This document shows positions 1 through 9,975 of a stretch of DNA of 64,000 nucleotides, piece after piece (positions within the stretch are counted from its first letter, which is position 1; every line of letters begins with the position of its first letter). The notes below the pieces were generated by a model. It made no database searches. It was given only the letters and a program-made list of their open reading frames with translations, and was not told the DNA's origin. Made by a program: the position numbers and the translations under genes. This stretch comes from Leptodontidium sp. MPI-SDFR-AT-0119 (lineage: Eukaryota > Ascomycota > Leotiomycetes > Helotiales > Leptodontidiaceae). The stretch is from assembly GCA_020726505.1 (NCBI GenBank), contig JAHLEZ010000008.1:1488001-1552000 (forward strand). The letters run 5' to 3'.

Positions 1-1275
1 ACAAGTCGGCGCTATATTCTCCGCGCCTTAAAACTTAGTAAAAAACACCCTATTAGGCTCGAAGTTAAAAAGGTTATTACAAGAGCTAATGAGGAGTATG
101 ACTTACTAGGTATTTTACCTAAGTCAATTACTACTATTTTAAGCCTAGTTCATTCAATATATTATATAATTGACTTTAATACTTTAGAAGTAATAAGGCA
201 CTTTTATTTCCCTCTATAGGAAAGAGAAGTACCTTATATTTTTAGAATATCTAAGTTATCTAAAGAAGACGAAGCTAAGGCTTACTTACAATACTTACAA
301 AGTATTTATAATAGTCGGAATACCTCTATTTATATAGACGGCTCTTAGACTCCTAAAGGGTGCGGAGTAGGCTATAGCGTAACTGTTTATACACATATAT
401 AAGGATATCCCCTTATACTTATATTTACAAAAATAGGTAATTTAGGGGAGGCCGAATTAGTATATAACGGCGAGCTAGAAGTTATTACACAAGCTATAGA
501 ATACGCTAGTAGTACGGCAAAAGAAGGGGATAATTTTACAGTCTTTTTAAATAATCAAGCCGCTCTCTTAAGACTAAAAACTCCCTCTGATAACCCGGGG
601 CAAAGCCAACAAATTAGAGCCATATTAGCGTCTAAGGCTATTAATAGTCTAAATGCTAGTATAACTTTAGCTTAGGTCCCAGGTCACTCTGATATAATTG
701 GAAATGAAAAAGTAGACAAATTAACTAAAATAGCTACTATGTCGTCTATTAATTCTAATAATACTTCTTTTGCGTATTTAGGAGTTAAACTAAGTAATTA
801 AAAGAAGAATGAAATTGGAGCTAATATAACTCAAAATATTAATTCTTAAACCTTAAAAACGTACTCTAAAAAGTATATATACAAAATAACTAAAAAGTTA
901 CTTTTACCTACTAGTATTCTAAGAGAAACAAGTAGCTCTTTTTACTAATTAAAACTAGGGCATAGATACTTAAAAGCCTACTTATATAAGCTAGGGCTAG
1001 CGTCTAATAACAAGTGTAAATGTGGTAGTATTAAAACTGCAGAACACTTATTACTTAGTTGTAAATACTATAAATTAGAGCGTAAAAAACTCTACTCTAG
1101 TATTAAAAGCAACTTAGAAATTAGGACTATTACTATTCCCGTTTTATTACATACGTAAATTGGAATTAAAGAAATACTAGTATTCTTAAAAGAGACTAGT
1201 ATATATACAAGGAAATAGCACCAAGAGAGGCTAGGGATTAAAGAAGAAGAAGAAGATTAGGCTATTAGGCCTTAA
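1..1275 (+). pseudogene. RIP-degraded LINE (Tad-like) reverse transcriptase, 3' part: RNase H and C-terminal zinc motif
   Basis: The element enters from outside the window. One frame, read through stops, gives an RNase H domain (about 330-740): an IYIDGS-type first Asp, an NGELE Glu, an LNNQAA segment where families have DNQAA, and a VPGHSDIIGNE-like end. A CxC...H...C zinc-like motif (about 1015-1062) follows, as in fungal non-LTR elements. At least five stops sit where the family has Trp or Gln: TAG after DGS, TAA before GYP, TAG before VPGH, TAA after LSN and TAA after SFY. These fit TGG to TAG and CAA to TAA, the signature of repeat-induced point mutation. The copy is very AT-rich and cannot be functional. 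Family naming to Tad is inference; the RNase H identity is firm. Confidence 0.85.
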
Positions 1276-1458
1276 TTTGTACTTTCATTTAGTTATTTCC
1301 TTTGTTGTTTGATTTTAATTTTCTTATAAGTTATAGGGAGAATGTTCTTAAATATACAGTCGCAGTCTAATTCGAACTGAATTTTATATATAATAATTAG
1401 CCACGCTAGTAAACTAGCCGTGCTATATAGTTTCTAACTAATACAGCACGTTAAAAGG

Positions 1459-1480
1459 AAAAAAAAAAAAAAAAAAAAAA
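1459..1480 (+). repeat. Poly-A tract, likely LINE 3' tail
   Basis: A run of about 22 nearly pure A lies roughly 185 bases beyond the end of the LINE reading frame, on the same strand, as expected for the 3' tail of a non-LTR retrotransposon. The gypsy relic begins almost directly after it. I could not identify a target-site duplication. Confidence 0.6.
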
Positions 1481-1489
1481 TTAATAAAG

Positions 1490-2133
1490 GAGGTTATAAA
1501 AGTCGTATAGTCGTCCCTAAAGGTCTAATAAGAGAAAATAAAACGACTAGCGAACCGTAAGCGATATGCCGTTAATTAGGATATTAGCGACTTAGTGTTA
1601 GTCAATACTCAGAATTAAAACGTTAACCGACCTTTAAGGAAGTTATTTAATAAGTAGTATGGCCTAGTTAAAGTAATTACTAAGGAAAGAGAGAATTAAA
1701 GGGTTAAGTTCTTAGAAGATTAGTAAATTTATTTCGTCTTTTACTCTTACTTACTTCGTAAGTACGTTAATAATCCCCTGCCGAGATAAGTTAAAGTTAC
1801 GCTAGCACTTATTTAGTTATTACTTAAGTAAAATAAGTAAGAAATTAAAGGCATCCTTGGCTTTAAGGTTATACGAAATAAGTTATTTTATTATATTAAG
1901 TAGTTAGGCGCTAATAAAGACTTAAAGTAATACTTATACTCGGATACTATAACGGCTTCGTATATAATTAAACAATTCCACCTCGAGTATTTTAATACTA
2001 AAGGCCCGCTAAGAGCTCTCTTAAAATAGTTAAAGGCCTATAACACTAGTATTAACGACTATAACGACTTAAAAAACAATACAGTTATAGTTACAATTAC
2101 GCGAACGTAGTTTTTTAAGAGGGGGGGGGGTAA
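1490..2133 (+). pseudogene. Ty3/gypsy chromovirus pol relic: integrase C-terminus, chromodomain, polypurine tract
   Basis: One frame, read through more than a dozen stops, matches the end of a fungal gypsy polyprotein: a GDLVLVNT-like integrase C-terminal segment, an NPLP segment, then a chromodomain-like stretch (about 1841-1985; EIKGILG...FHLEYF) and a short acidic tail. The tail runs straight into an AAGA-plus-G(10) polypurine tract (2117-2130), which in these elements primes plus-strand DNA next to the 3' LTR. Nearly all stops fit C-to-T or G-to-A change. The 5' part of the element is absent, so this is a truncated, inactive copy abutting the LINE tail. Confidence 0.75.
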
Positions 2134-2467
2134 TATTACGACTTACGATGCGCTTCGTATTTTACCGACACGGGCTCGTAGCATCGCTGGCCATGCGACG
2201 GCGCTAAGCTAGATAGGGAAGGCTAAGTGGCGAGCCTGCGATATATTAACGTGAATGGCACTCGACTACGCTAGGCCTTATTAGGAGGGTCCTTCATATA
2301 TATATACTCGAGCCCTCTCTTACGGAGAGCTCTCCTTTCCTCCTTGTCTTTTCTTCTCGATTCTGAGCGTAGCTAGAGGCCCAAATACAAAGCTAGAGTC
2401 AACTCGCCGTATCAACCTCTTGCTAGCCGTAACAGTTAGAATACGAGGCGCATCGTAGGTCGTAACA
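2134..2467 (+). mobile_element. 3' LTR of the gypsy relic, with long terminal inverted repeats
   Basis: A 334-base unit starts directly after the polypurine tract. Its first and last 28 bases (2134-2161 and 2440-2467) are inverted copies with 25 matches; all three differences are transitions with T or A on the left, as RIP would produce. The right end reads TCGTAACA, so the ancestral left end would have been TG..., giving the usual TG...CA LTR ends. The inverted repeat is longer than in typical LTRs. A nested MITE is the alternative, but the adjacent polypurine tract favours an LTR. Confidence 0.7.
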
Positions 2468-2494
2468 TTTTATTAAGACCTTAAAAGATGTTAA

Positions 2495-2528
<34 letters not shown>
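2495..2528. repeat. (ATT)n microsatellite
   Basis: About eleven perfect ATT units just outside the LTR, at the edge of the AT-rich transposon block. Confidence 0.95.
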
Positions 2529-2771
2529 GGGGTACATTGAAATATAATGATTTTTAGGTGGTTACATAATGTACTGTACATTATATTATACTTACGCGTA
2601 TAATTAGCTCTGACTCATATATAAGATACTTCTTTACTTTATATATTATCATTATTATTTATAATTTTATTACAATTAAGCCCCGAAAATTACCACGCAT
2701 TATATCCTTCCTTTACTCTGTCTGCGAGAGAATATTAGCAGCCCTTGCCTGGCCAGTGTAGAGATACTGTA

Positions 2772-4705
2772 TTAAAGTGGATTAGAATATGATTCTCCGA
2801 GTATCAGAGGTTGTTTACCCACAATAGGAATCGCGCCAGAGGCGACAAAAAGCCCTAAACCCCATGTCATAGCTGTCCATCCCAGGGTCTCTTTCAAAAA
2901 GCCTCCTAGCAGAGGCCCAACAAGTGTCCCTCCAGCCATCGCACAAGTGAAAAGTCCATATGATTGTGCATAAGCAGCCGTGTCGCCGTTTGAAACCTAC
3001 AGAGAGTACCATTCTTGTCACTCTATGTTCACTATGGCTTTCAAACTAGTTGGAACCAGTAGCTGTATTGAAGATTGAATGAAATCAACATCCTACTTAC
3101 CAGTGTCTCGATAACATAAAAAAGATCAGCGGCGAGAGGGGAAATAATCATGCTTGCAGCCGTGCCTGTTTCATACACGTCAGCTACTAGTGATGTGAAT
3201 GTTAGTCCCGCGGAACATTCTTACCAGTTGCTGCAAGGAGAGTGTAAAGAAGCCATATTTGTTCTGTAGTGTTCTCATGGATAAGCTGGAGTAGTATCAT
3301 TGGTATCGCCGTTAAAATGCAACCGAAGAACGCAGGCCACATTGGCCCTGTGGTATCCGAGATCTTCCCAGCCAATGGACCAAGAATTGTGTTTGGAATC
3401 GCGATGGCCAAAAAGCACAACGCAACTTTAAGGGATGTCCATCCCAGGACCTGCTCCAGGAAGATGGGGAGTACAGCATCAAAGCTGGCTATAATAACCA
3501 CACTGTTTATCAAATTAAATTAGTATGTGTAACTCAAAAGTAACCAAATATCGAAAATCAAGAACGCTGTTGTTGTGGGGGGGGGGGGGGGGGGTGGGTA
3601 ACACCCAAGCCACCAGATCACTGAGGATTACAGGGGCTCCTAATACTCACTGGACAAAGACACCATAAATCGCCGTTGCCACCCTAGGATTGGCCAGGAG
3701 GCTGAACAGTTTCCACTTCGTCGGGGCTGGCTGTAGATGTTCGATACAGCCTGGTAAAAGGCCCGAATGTTCTGTTACATCCTCGTACGATGTGTATCTC
3801 CTTGCCTCGCTCTTCTCTATCATCAGAAACCTCAACAAGATATCCATGAAGGCAATTGTCCCCATCAAGCCCACAACAGCAAAATGGCCAGCAAGATTGA
3901 AAGTGACGCTCCCAAAAAAGGGACCCATCAGAACGCCGCAACTCATTGACGACAGGACGTAACCCATGTAATACCCAATATCATCTGCGTCGACGGTATC
4001 CGCGACGAGTGCCAGGCCAACTGTGAAAACAACTTGCCAAAGTTAGCTTGCTGTTTTCGTGTGTAGATGTCCGCGACTTACCTGCTGCTGAGACGCCCTG
4101 AAGTATTCTGCTTACCACCAACATCAAGAGATGGGTTGTAAGTGCGAGTGTCGCCACACCACCTACCAAGCATGCAAGTCCAAATGTATACGCGGACCTT
4201 CTAGATTTCTTTTCATCTGAGATCCAGCCCACAATTGCTAGCAGTATTCAGCACAGGCAACTGCAGTGGTTTGTGGCTTTCGGATACTTACGGGACCCCA
4301 GCAGAACAACTAGACCAAATACTCCAAGGAGCCCGGATGCCCACGTCTGAACTGTTGGTGTGAGCTGGTCATAAAGATATCAAGAATTCGGAGCAGCCAT
4401 CCTACCATTTCCAGGGGCGACATGATATCGATCCTGCAGCGAGAACGGCAAAACTGGTCCAAACTAAGCAGTAATTAGATTATGCTCGAATTTCCCGTTG
4501 CCCAAGGCTCACAATTGCGTAGATGAATCCATCCTGTGATGTCCTGTTAGCCAAATGCAGCATGGGAAATTGGGTGGGGAGAACAAAAAACCGTGAAAGC
4601 TGCAGCGCAGATGGTAGTGATGATGAACAGATGCGAGGAGCGAAATTCTAGTAGCCAAGGCGGCTCGAGATATTTCGGTATCGCATTTGATGGTGATGAA
4701 TCCAT
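2772..4705 (-). CDS. Major facilitator superfamily transporter (DHA1/vesicular-amine-like)
   Basis: A multi-exon gene (about eight introns) encoding a polytopic carrier. Joined exons start with MDSSPSNAIPKYLEPPWLLE and continue with the first membrane helix (FIITTICAAAFT then DGFIYAI), a loop-2/3 segment GWISDEKKSRR (the MFS motif A position, D-x(4)-R like), helices with VSRILQGVSAAG and GYVLSSMSCGVLMGPFFG (motif C-like), a central loop rich in charge, and a C-terminal half with PLAGKISDTTG (second motif A) and AGGTLVGPLLGGFLKE. It ends in ...GESYSNPL and a TAA at 2772. No inactivating change was seen. Family knowledge says proton-coupled efflux of small molecules; the substrate is unknown. 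One intron contains an 18-G run. It lies next to transposon relics and is divergent from the aminotransferase gene across 1.8 kb. Confidence 0.85.
3577..3594. repeat. Poly-G run (18 G) inside an MFS intron
   Basis: Uninterrupted G(18) on the plus strand, C(18) in the sense of the transporter transcript; it lies in an intron, so length variation would not alter the protein. Confidence 0.9.
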
Positions 4706-6527
4706 GGCGTTCATTCAACACAGGTCTGTTTGTTGAAACTGCTGAGTTCCCTGGGCATTGTTTCTCTATATGGGACACAAATAACAGCTAAGCCCACTCT
4801 CTAGTCAGGCTTTCACTCCAGCCCGTCTGTTGCTCTGCCGACAATTTTGAGTTCGTGATACTAAAATGTGCCTGGAGCAAGATTTGGCAAGGGAGAGATG
4901 GAACTTGCTGCAATAACTTGCTCTTCGGCTTGAACCATAAACGCCAACTGACTGCGGTGCATCCTGTAGCTTGCCATTGATCGATCCGGCTATCTGTCCG
5001 TAACGCGAAATGCTCGCATCACTTGATGCACGGGTCTCCATCGAGATTCCCCGGCTTCGCCTGCATCCGAGAATCAGCTCGTACATGTGGCTTATTAGAG
5101 CAAATGCAGGGCACCTAGATATGGTAAGACATGGTTCCACATGGAGATCGTGGAGTGGTACGTCGCTGGTGGTTGAGGTTCTCGAGACAGCTGAGGACCT
5201 AAGTCCACTAAGTTGACAGATCAGCGGGACACATTAGAGACAAGTAAATAAAATAGGGCAAATCTATATTTGTGCCATTCGTGCAAACAAAATATATGCG
5301 TGGGTATTTGGGGTGTCGTTTAAGCAGCTCGTTGTGTGAGCCGGGTCGCTAAGATCCCTAAGTGGTGTATGTAGTGAATTAAGAAGTGTGTCTATCGGCC
5401 CTTATGGCTTAGCAGTTGCTTTTGTGTGTATCAAATTCAGTGAGATTTCTCGTTGTGAAACTCAGGAAATAGGCTAGCTTCCATAGCGACAGGAAGCTGC
5501 CATATAATATATTTCCAGATCTACCTATACAATGTAAAGTCACAGTCTTAAGTGAGGCCTATGGTGAATTGTAAGCAAGTTGGAAATGTAATTAGAGTAT
5601 CTCGGGCGATGAAGCTCGTCAATGGTTGGAGGGAATTGACTGTGCCTGGGCCCTGGGACATCCCAACCAGTGTTTACAGTATACCCCTGAACAGGGTAGA
5701 GCGAGTCGAAGCGATAAGAAGCGAAGCGAAAATCCCCCAAGCTGCTATTCTCTTTCTAGATTCGTCCGCTTTGATTTCACTTGTAGCCGAATACAAAGGA
5801 GTCTTCAAAATATTTCCGAACCGTGCTAGTTCGAAAGTGCCATTATTCAGCTGCTTATATCCCTGTACGTCTCCAAAGCTCGAAAGCACAGTTGCCGGAT
5901 CGAGCCCAACTAGATGAGTTCCAGCCCTAGGGGCTGATCCTGCAACATCATAATGAGGGAGGACGAGAGAAAAAAAAAGTACCGTAGTAGCACTGAATTA
6001 CCCACTGAAGCTCCACAGTGCAGCTGAACTCTCACCTCGGGCCGATCGCTACTCATATTGCAAGCACTCAACCCGAATCGATAGATGGCAGTCAGAAGCT
6101 TGGCAGTCACATTACAGAGATATCAGATTGCTAATATGCAGTACGACCCTTATATATAATCTGTTGCAATAGAAAAAAAAAACAGAAGAGGGACATTCAT
6201 GCGCGACCACTATCCTGGTTGGTCTCAGGCTCGAGCATCGTGACACTCACTGGAGCTCCACTGCAGCACTATTCGTCTCCTTGAGAACCCTCTCCGAAAT
6301 TTACCTGTGGGCGATTATCGTGCGTATCATGGACTTGTGCCATATGTTTGCCTATCAACCAACATCATTGGATACATGTTATGTGCCACACGGAGCTATG
6401 ATGTGCATATTCCAGTGTATATAAAGATCAGGTGCCTTTGTAGCAGATCGTGTTGCTTTGAAATTCTCAGTATCTTACAGAGCAATCTATTTTTGAAGGC
6501 TTGCAACACCATCTCCGAAAAAAAATT
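4706..6527. other. Intergenic region between MFS gene and aminotransferase gene (divergent promoters)
   Basis: No gene could be supported. A 121-codon open frame at 5552-5917 has no recognisable domain and no splice context. The region should contain the promoters of both flanking genes, which are transcribed away from each other. Confidence 0.5.
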
Positions 6528-7937
6528 ATGCGGGAAACGACCTCTATAGTCCCTTTCAACCGGCCTTTGCTTTTGGGTGGAGAAATCGAAAATGTCAAAG
6601 CAGCTGTCCAGGGTGGAAGCCTTGGGGGGAATGGGGATTTCACCCGTCGTTGTCAAGAATTTATAGGACAACTCAATGGCCGCGGTAAAGTCTTCTTAAC
6701 CACATCCTGCACCTCAGCTTTGGAAATGGCTGCAATGGTCCTTGACATCAAACCGGGAGATGAGGTGATTGTACCCTCATACACCTACGTGTCTACCATT
6801 AACGCCTGGCTCCTACGGGGGGCAACGCTTGTGTACGTTGACGTCGATCCTGCAACAATGAACATCGACCATAGCTTGATCGAAGCTGCCATAATATCGA
6901 AAACCAGAGTGATTGTGGCTGTACACGTGAGTAGTTTTCTTTATGTTGCTCGGGTGCCATAGACTTGGCTTCTTGAAACTTCAGCCTCACTCCGAATACT
7001 TGATGTGAACGATAAATACTGACTCCAGGTTTGTCTACAGTATGCAGGAGTTGCTTGTGAAATGGACACCATTATGTCTCTTGCTGATAAATATAACCTC
7101 TTCGTTGTCGAAGACGCAGCACAAGCTCTGACTTCCACATATAAGTCGCGCAGTCTGGGGTCAATTGGCGATATCAGCTGCTTCAGTTTCCACGAGACCA
7201 AAAACTTTACCTCCGGTGGGCAAGGTGGCGCGATCTCGATTAACAACGAATCTTTGTTGGCTCGAGCTGAAGTCATATACGATAACGGGACCAACCGTCT
7301 GCAGTTTCTCCGGGGGCTCGTTAACCAGTATTGCTGGGAGGACATTGGATCCAATTTCTTCATGTCAGAGGTGCAAGCTGCGTATCTATGGGGTCAGTTG
7401 GAACTAGCACCAATTGTTCAGAAGACACGGTACGACAATTTTTCAAACCACGGTATAGCTCGTCTTCCAGCTGACAAACGTGCGTCCCTTAGACATAAGT
7501 TTTGGGCCCGGTATGCCTCGCATCTTCAGGTATTAGCAGACCAAGGCCAGATCGTCTTTCCCTCAACGCCACTTGGATGTACACATAATGCACATCTGTT
7601 CTTTTTCAAGCTGAAAGCTCAAGACCAACGAAGTGCCTTCATTCGCTACATGAAAGCAAACGGGGTAGTTGCGTCCGCACATTTCGTACCACTTCATTCG
7701 AGGCCGTAAGTGCAGAAGCCTGCCCAGCGGACTCAACAATCCCATAAGCCTACCCACTCATACTAACTACCCTCTCAATCTAGAATTGGGCTTGAATCCG
7801 GGCGTTTCGTGGGAGAAGATCGGTTCACGACAATCGAAAGCCAGCGTCTTGTGCGATTGCCCCTGCATTTCAACATGACCGTCGAAGAGCAGGACCTGGT
7901 CATTGCGGCAACTATTTCATTCTTCAATTGTCACTAG
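6528..7937 (+). CDS. WecE/RffA-type sugar-nucleotide aminotransferase (DegT/DnrJ/EryC1 family), two introns
   Basis: Exons 6528-6926, 7041-7705 and 7784-7937 join to a 405-residue protein. PLP-fold features in order: VPFNRP start; FTRRCQ; SCTSALEMAAMVLDIKPGDE with the phosphate-binding turn; PSYTYVST; VVEDAAQ with the Asp (about D158) that pairs with the PLP nitrogen; SFHETKN with the Schiff-base Lys (about K187); NGTNR; WEDIGSNFFMSEVQAAYLW; and a C-terminus GRFVGEDRFTT...RLVRLPL. This pattern is that of Escherichia coli WecE (RffA), which transaminates dTDP-4-keto-6-deoxy-D-glucose with L-glutamate to dTDP-Fuc4N. All catalytic residues are present and the frame is intact. Intron 2 has GTAAGT, TACTAAC and TAG signals. 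A bacterial origin and the exact nucleotide-sugar substrate in this fungus are inference. An upstream in-frame TTG exists, but ATG 6528 matches the family N-terminus. Confidence 0.93.
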
Positions 7938-8545
7938 GTTATCATTGAAGCTATTCTTAAAACTATTAGTGTGGGGTTTGTCGTATCCAGGCCATGTAGT
8001 TTGAGAATTAAATATCATCCCTTGGCATCTGTTCTGGATGTTTTGCACTGCAATCGCACTTAACCTTCGACGTGAGAATTGCTTGTAACTATGCAACATG
8101 CTCACCTAAGAGATTGGTGAGGGCCATTTCTGTGGGAGTCGGCCTTGCGGGCTTTGGGCTTTCGACGTGGCTCAGTGGCATCCATGCGAAGGTGAACATC
8201 GGCTGGTCAGCTATATGGCGGTACAAGTAACTACCGAAGAAGACATGAGAAAGATGCTATGGGACTCCCTCGCTACACAAGTCTAGAGCTCCGAGGTTGG
8301 TATTTGAAATTCGCAAGTGGTATCGGGATCGAAGCCAAACCGCCCCGAGCGCTGCAATGATCGACCAACCATTGTTGATCTTACTGTCTCATGCATAGTG
8401 TAGACCCATGTCGCTTTAATTCTATCAAACTAGCTTCAATCATCTTTTCAATAACTGGAGCTAGCTTATTATTTATTATCTTAATGTTTCTCGTCGCTTC
8501 TTTTGAGGTGAGGAATTCCCTATAGTTGATTCGAAACAACTTAAG
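7938..8545. other. Intergenic region
   Basis: Between two genes on the same strand; it should hold the aminotransferase 3' end and the NGI1-like promoter. No conserved coding signal was seen on either strand. Confidence 0.5.
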
Positions 8546-9256
8546 ATGTCCGCCACACCTTTTTATTTGACTGATACGGACCGAGCAACCCTGTCAATGA
8601 CAGATGAGGAATTTGTGCCGTATACATGGACAGATCTCAAATATTCTATAGGTATTTGCCTCTAGATATCAAAAACGTTTCGAGTGTTTGAGTGTTTCAA
8701 TATCTGACCTCGATACTTGACAGCCGCAAACGATCTATCTATCCTACCAAGATCACCGTCCATTTTGCGCCGATATATCGAATGGTCACAAGAAATTACA
8801 GCAAACCAAGGCTCTACGGCGAAGTTCCTCTTGCGCAATCGTCTTTTCTGGGCCACGCCTGAGTCTCCACTGCTATCCGACCAACCAGTTGTACCAAGCA
8901 ACCCTGTACCATTCGCAGACAAAACAGACTACAAGATTATCTACAACGACTGGCCATACGGACTCACAGCCGATATCACTCATCTTGTGGTTTGGATGAA
9001 GACACGACTGGCTGTGAACGAGTCGTTCGAGATGACGCCACAGTCCAGAGCCAGCGTGGAGGATTTCATTGACCGGACTTTCGTGCAGGAGATGAAACAG
9101 AGCGGTATTGGAAACGATAGTGTCCTGTATTTCAAGAATGTGCCTAGACTACAGAGTGTCGGGGCCGTAGAGCACTTCCATGTTCTCATTCGCGGTGCCA
9201 AGAGTGAGTTACTGGATAAGTGGACGAATGGTGATGTGCCGATGTACCGGAGGTGA
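8546..9256 (+). CDS. NGI1-like protein (N-acetylglucosamine-induced protein 1 family, DUF3605)
   Basis: Two exons, 8546-8651 and 8724-9256, give 212 residues; the 72-base intron starts GTATTT and ends CAG. The protein carries the DUF3605 signature: a DYKIIYNDWPYGLTADITHL core followed by VVWMKTRL, then ASVEDFIDRTF and, near the end, a VGAVEHFHVLIRGA block in which the HFH triad is conserved in the family. The family name comes from transcripts induced by N-acetylglucosamine in yeasts; the biochemical role is not established. It is predicted soluble, with no signal peptide. Its position directly after a nucleotide-sugar aminotransferase gene on the same strand (about 600 bases between them) suggests, but does not show, a shared amino-sugar theme. 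Confidence 0.85.
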
Positions 9257-9534
9257 TTATCATAGATATTTTCGTTCAAGGCCAGAAGCACGAGTCAAGC
9301 CAGTTGGAATATATGAACTCTTCTCTGCTCTCTTATATGTCACATTTTTTCTCAACCGCGATTATTTTTGCAGATCAGAGGAGATGTTTGAGCACGACCT
9401 CTCTTTCCTTGCTACTGAAGCAATAAAACTAAGGATGTCTTTAACTGAATGGTGCCCTAAAGTTTTAAGATTCTAAATTGCTCTCTCGCATCTCGATCTC
9501 GAAATGGTATGAGCAGGGGGGACTGGTCGCCCTT

Positions 9535-9975
9535 CTAGCGCTGCATAAAGCCCCCAACTGGTGACATGAAACGATCTTCCTCCTTCTCGCTCAACAGTCC
9601 TTCATCCTCGATAATCTTGTCGGCTTTCCGCAGATGGGGCTGCTTGTGGTGGTTATCAAACGCCTCCTGGGACGCCCAACTGCACCGAACTTAGATTAGT
9701 ACATGTGCATAGGGCGATCTGCAGCGAAGGTGTTTTACTTCTCGACCAGGACAAAGGCCTTGCTTTTCTCTTCCGTCTCGTACTCCCATACTTGGTAGCT
9801 CAGGCAACCGTGCTCGTGCTTCTTGACATCGTTGCTCAGCGTGAGCAGAACCTCCTTGAGCTATTCTCGTGTGAGCTGAGTAGTGGAAGAGGTAGGACTT
9901 GTGTCATACCCGGGAAGCGGTGCTGGGCCTGGGGCGCAAAGTCACCATCAGATTGACTGGGCGTGATGTTGTCAT
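9535..9975 (-). CDS. Antibiotic biosynthesis monooxygenase (ABM) fold small protein
   Basis: Three exons on the minus strand (9975-9910, 9860-9739, 9679-9535) join in frame to 110 residues. The product has the ABM dimeric ferredoxin-like layout: VNLMVTLRPRP first strand, LKEVLLTLSNDV helix, HEHGCLSYQVWEYE second and third strands, FVLVENWASQEAFDNHHKQP with the typical W-x-S/D and DxHxxxPH-like signature, and a C-terminal tail ending in VGGFMQR. Family members act as cofactor-free quinone-forming monooxygenases, heme-degrading enzymes or have unknown roles; the substrate cannot be read from sequence. Splice sites are GT...AG and intron 1 is only 49 nt. It converges with the NGI1-like gene, with 278 bases between the two stops. 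Confidence 0.8.

Noticed and set aside
2134..2467. Independent MITE
   Set aside because: The polypurine tract and gypsy pol frame directly upstream fit a 3' LTR better; kept only as an alternative.
1..2530. CRISPR-like or tRNA features in the AT-rich left end
   Set aside because: No regularly spaced identical repeats and no cloverleaf-forming sequence with A and B boxes was found; the content is explained by degraded retroelements.
5552..5917. 121-codon plus-strand frame between the transporter and the aminotransferase
   Set aside because: No domain, no supporting signals; an overlapping minus-strand frame of similar quality exists.
6528..7937. Bacterial contamination as the source of the aminotransferase gene
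   Set aside because: Two introns with fungal donor, branch and acceptor sequences interrupt the frame exactly at family-conserved junctions, and fungal genes flank it on both sides.
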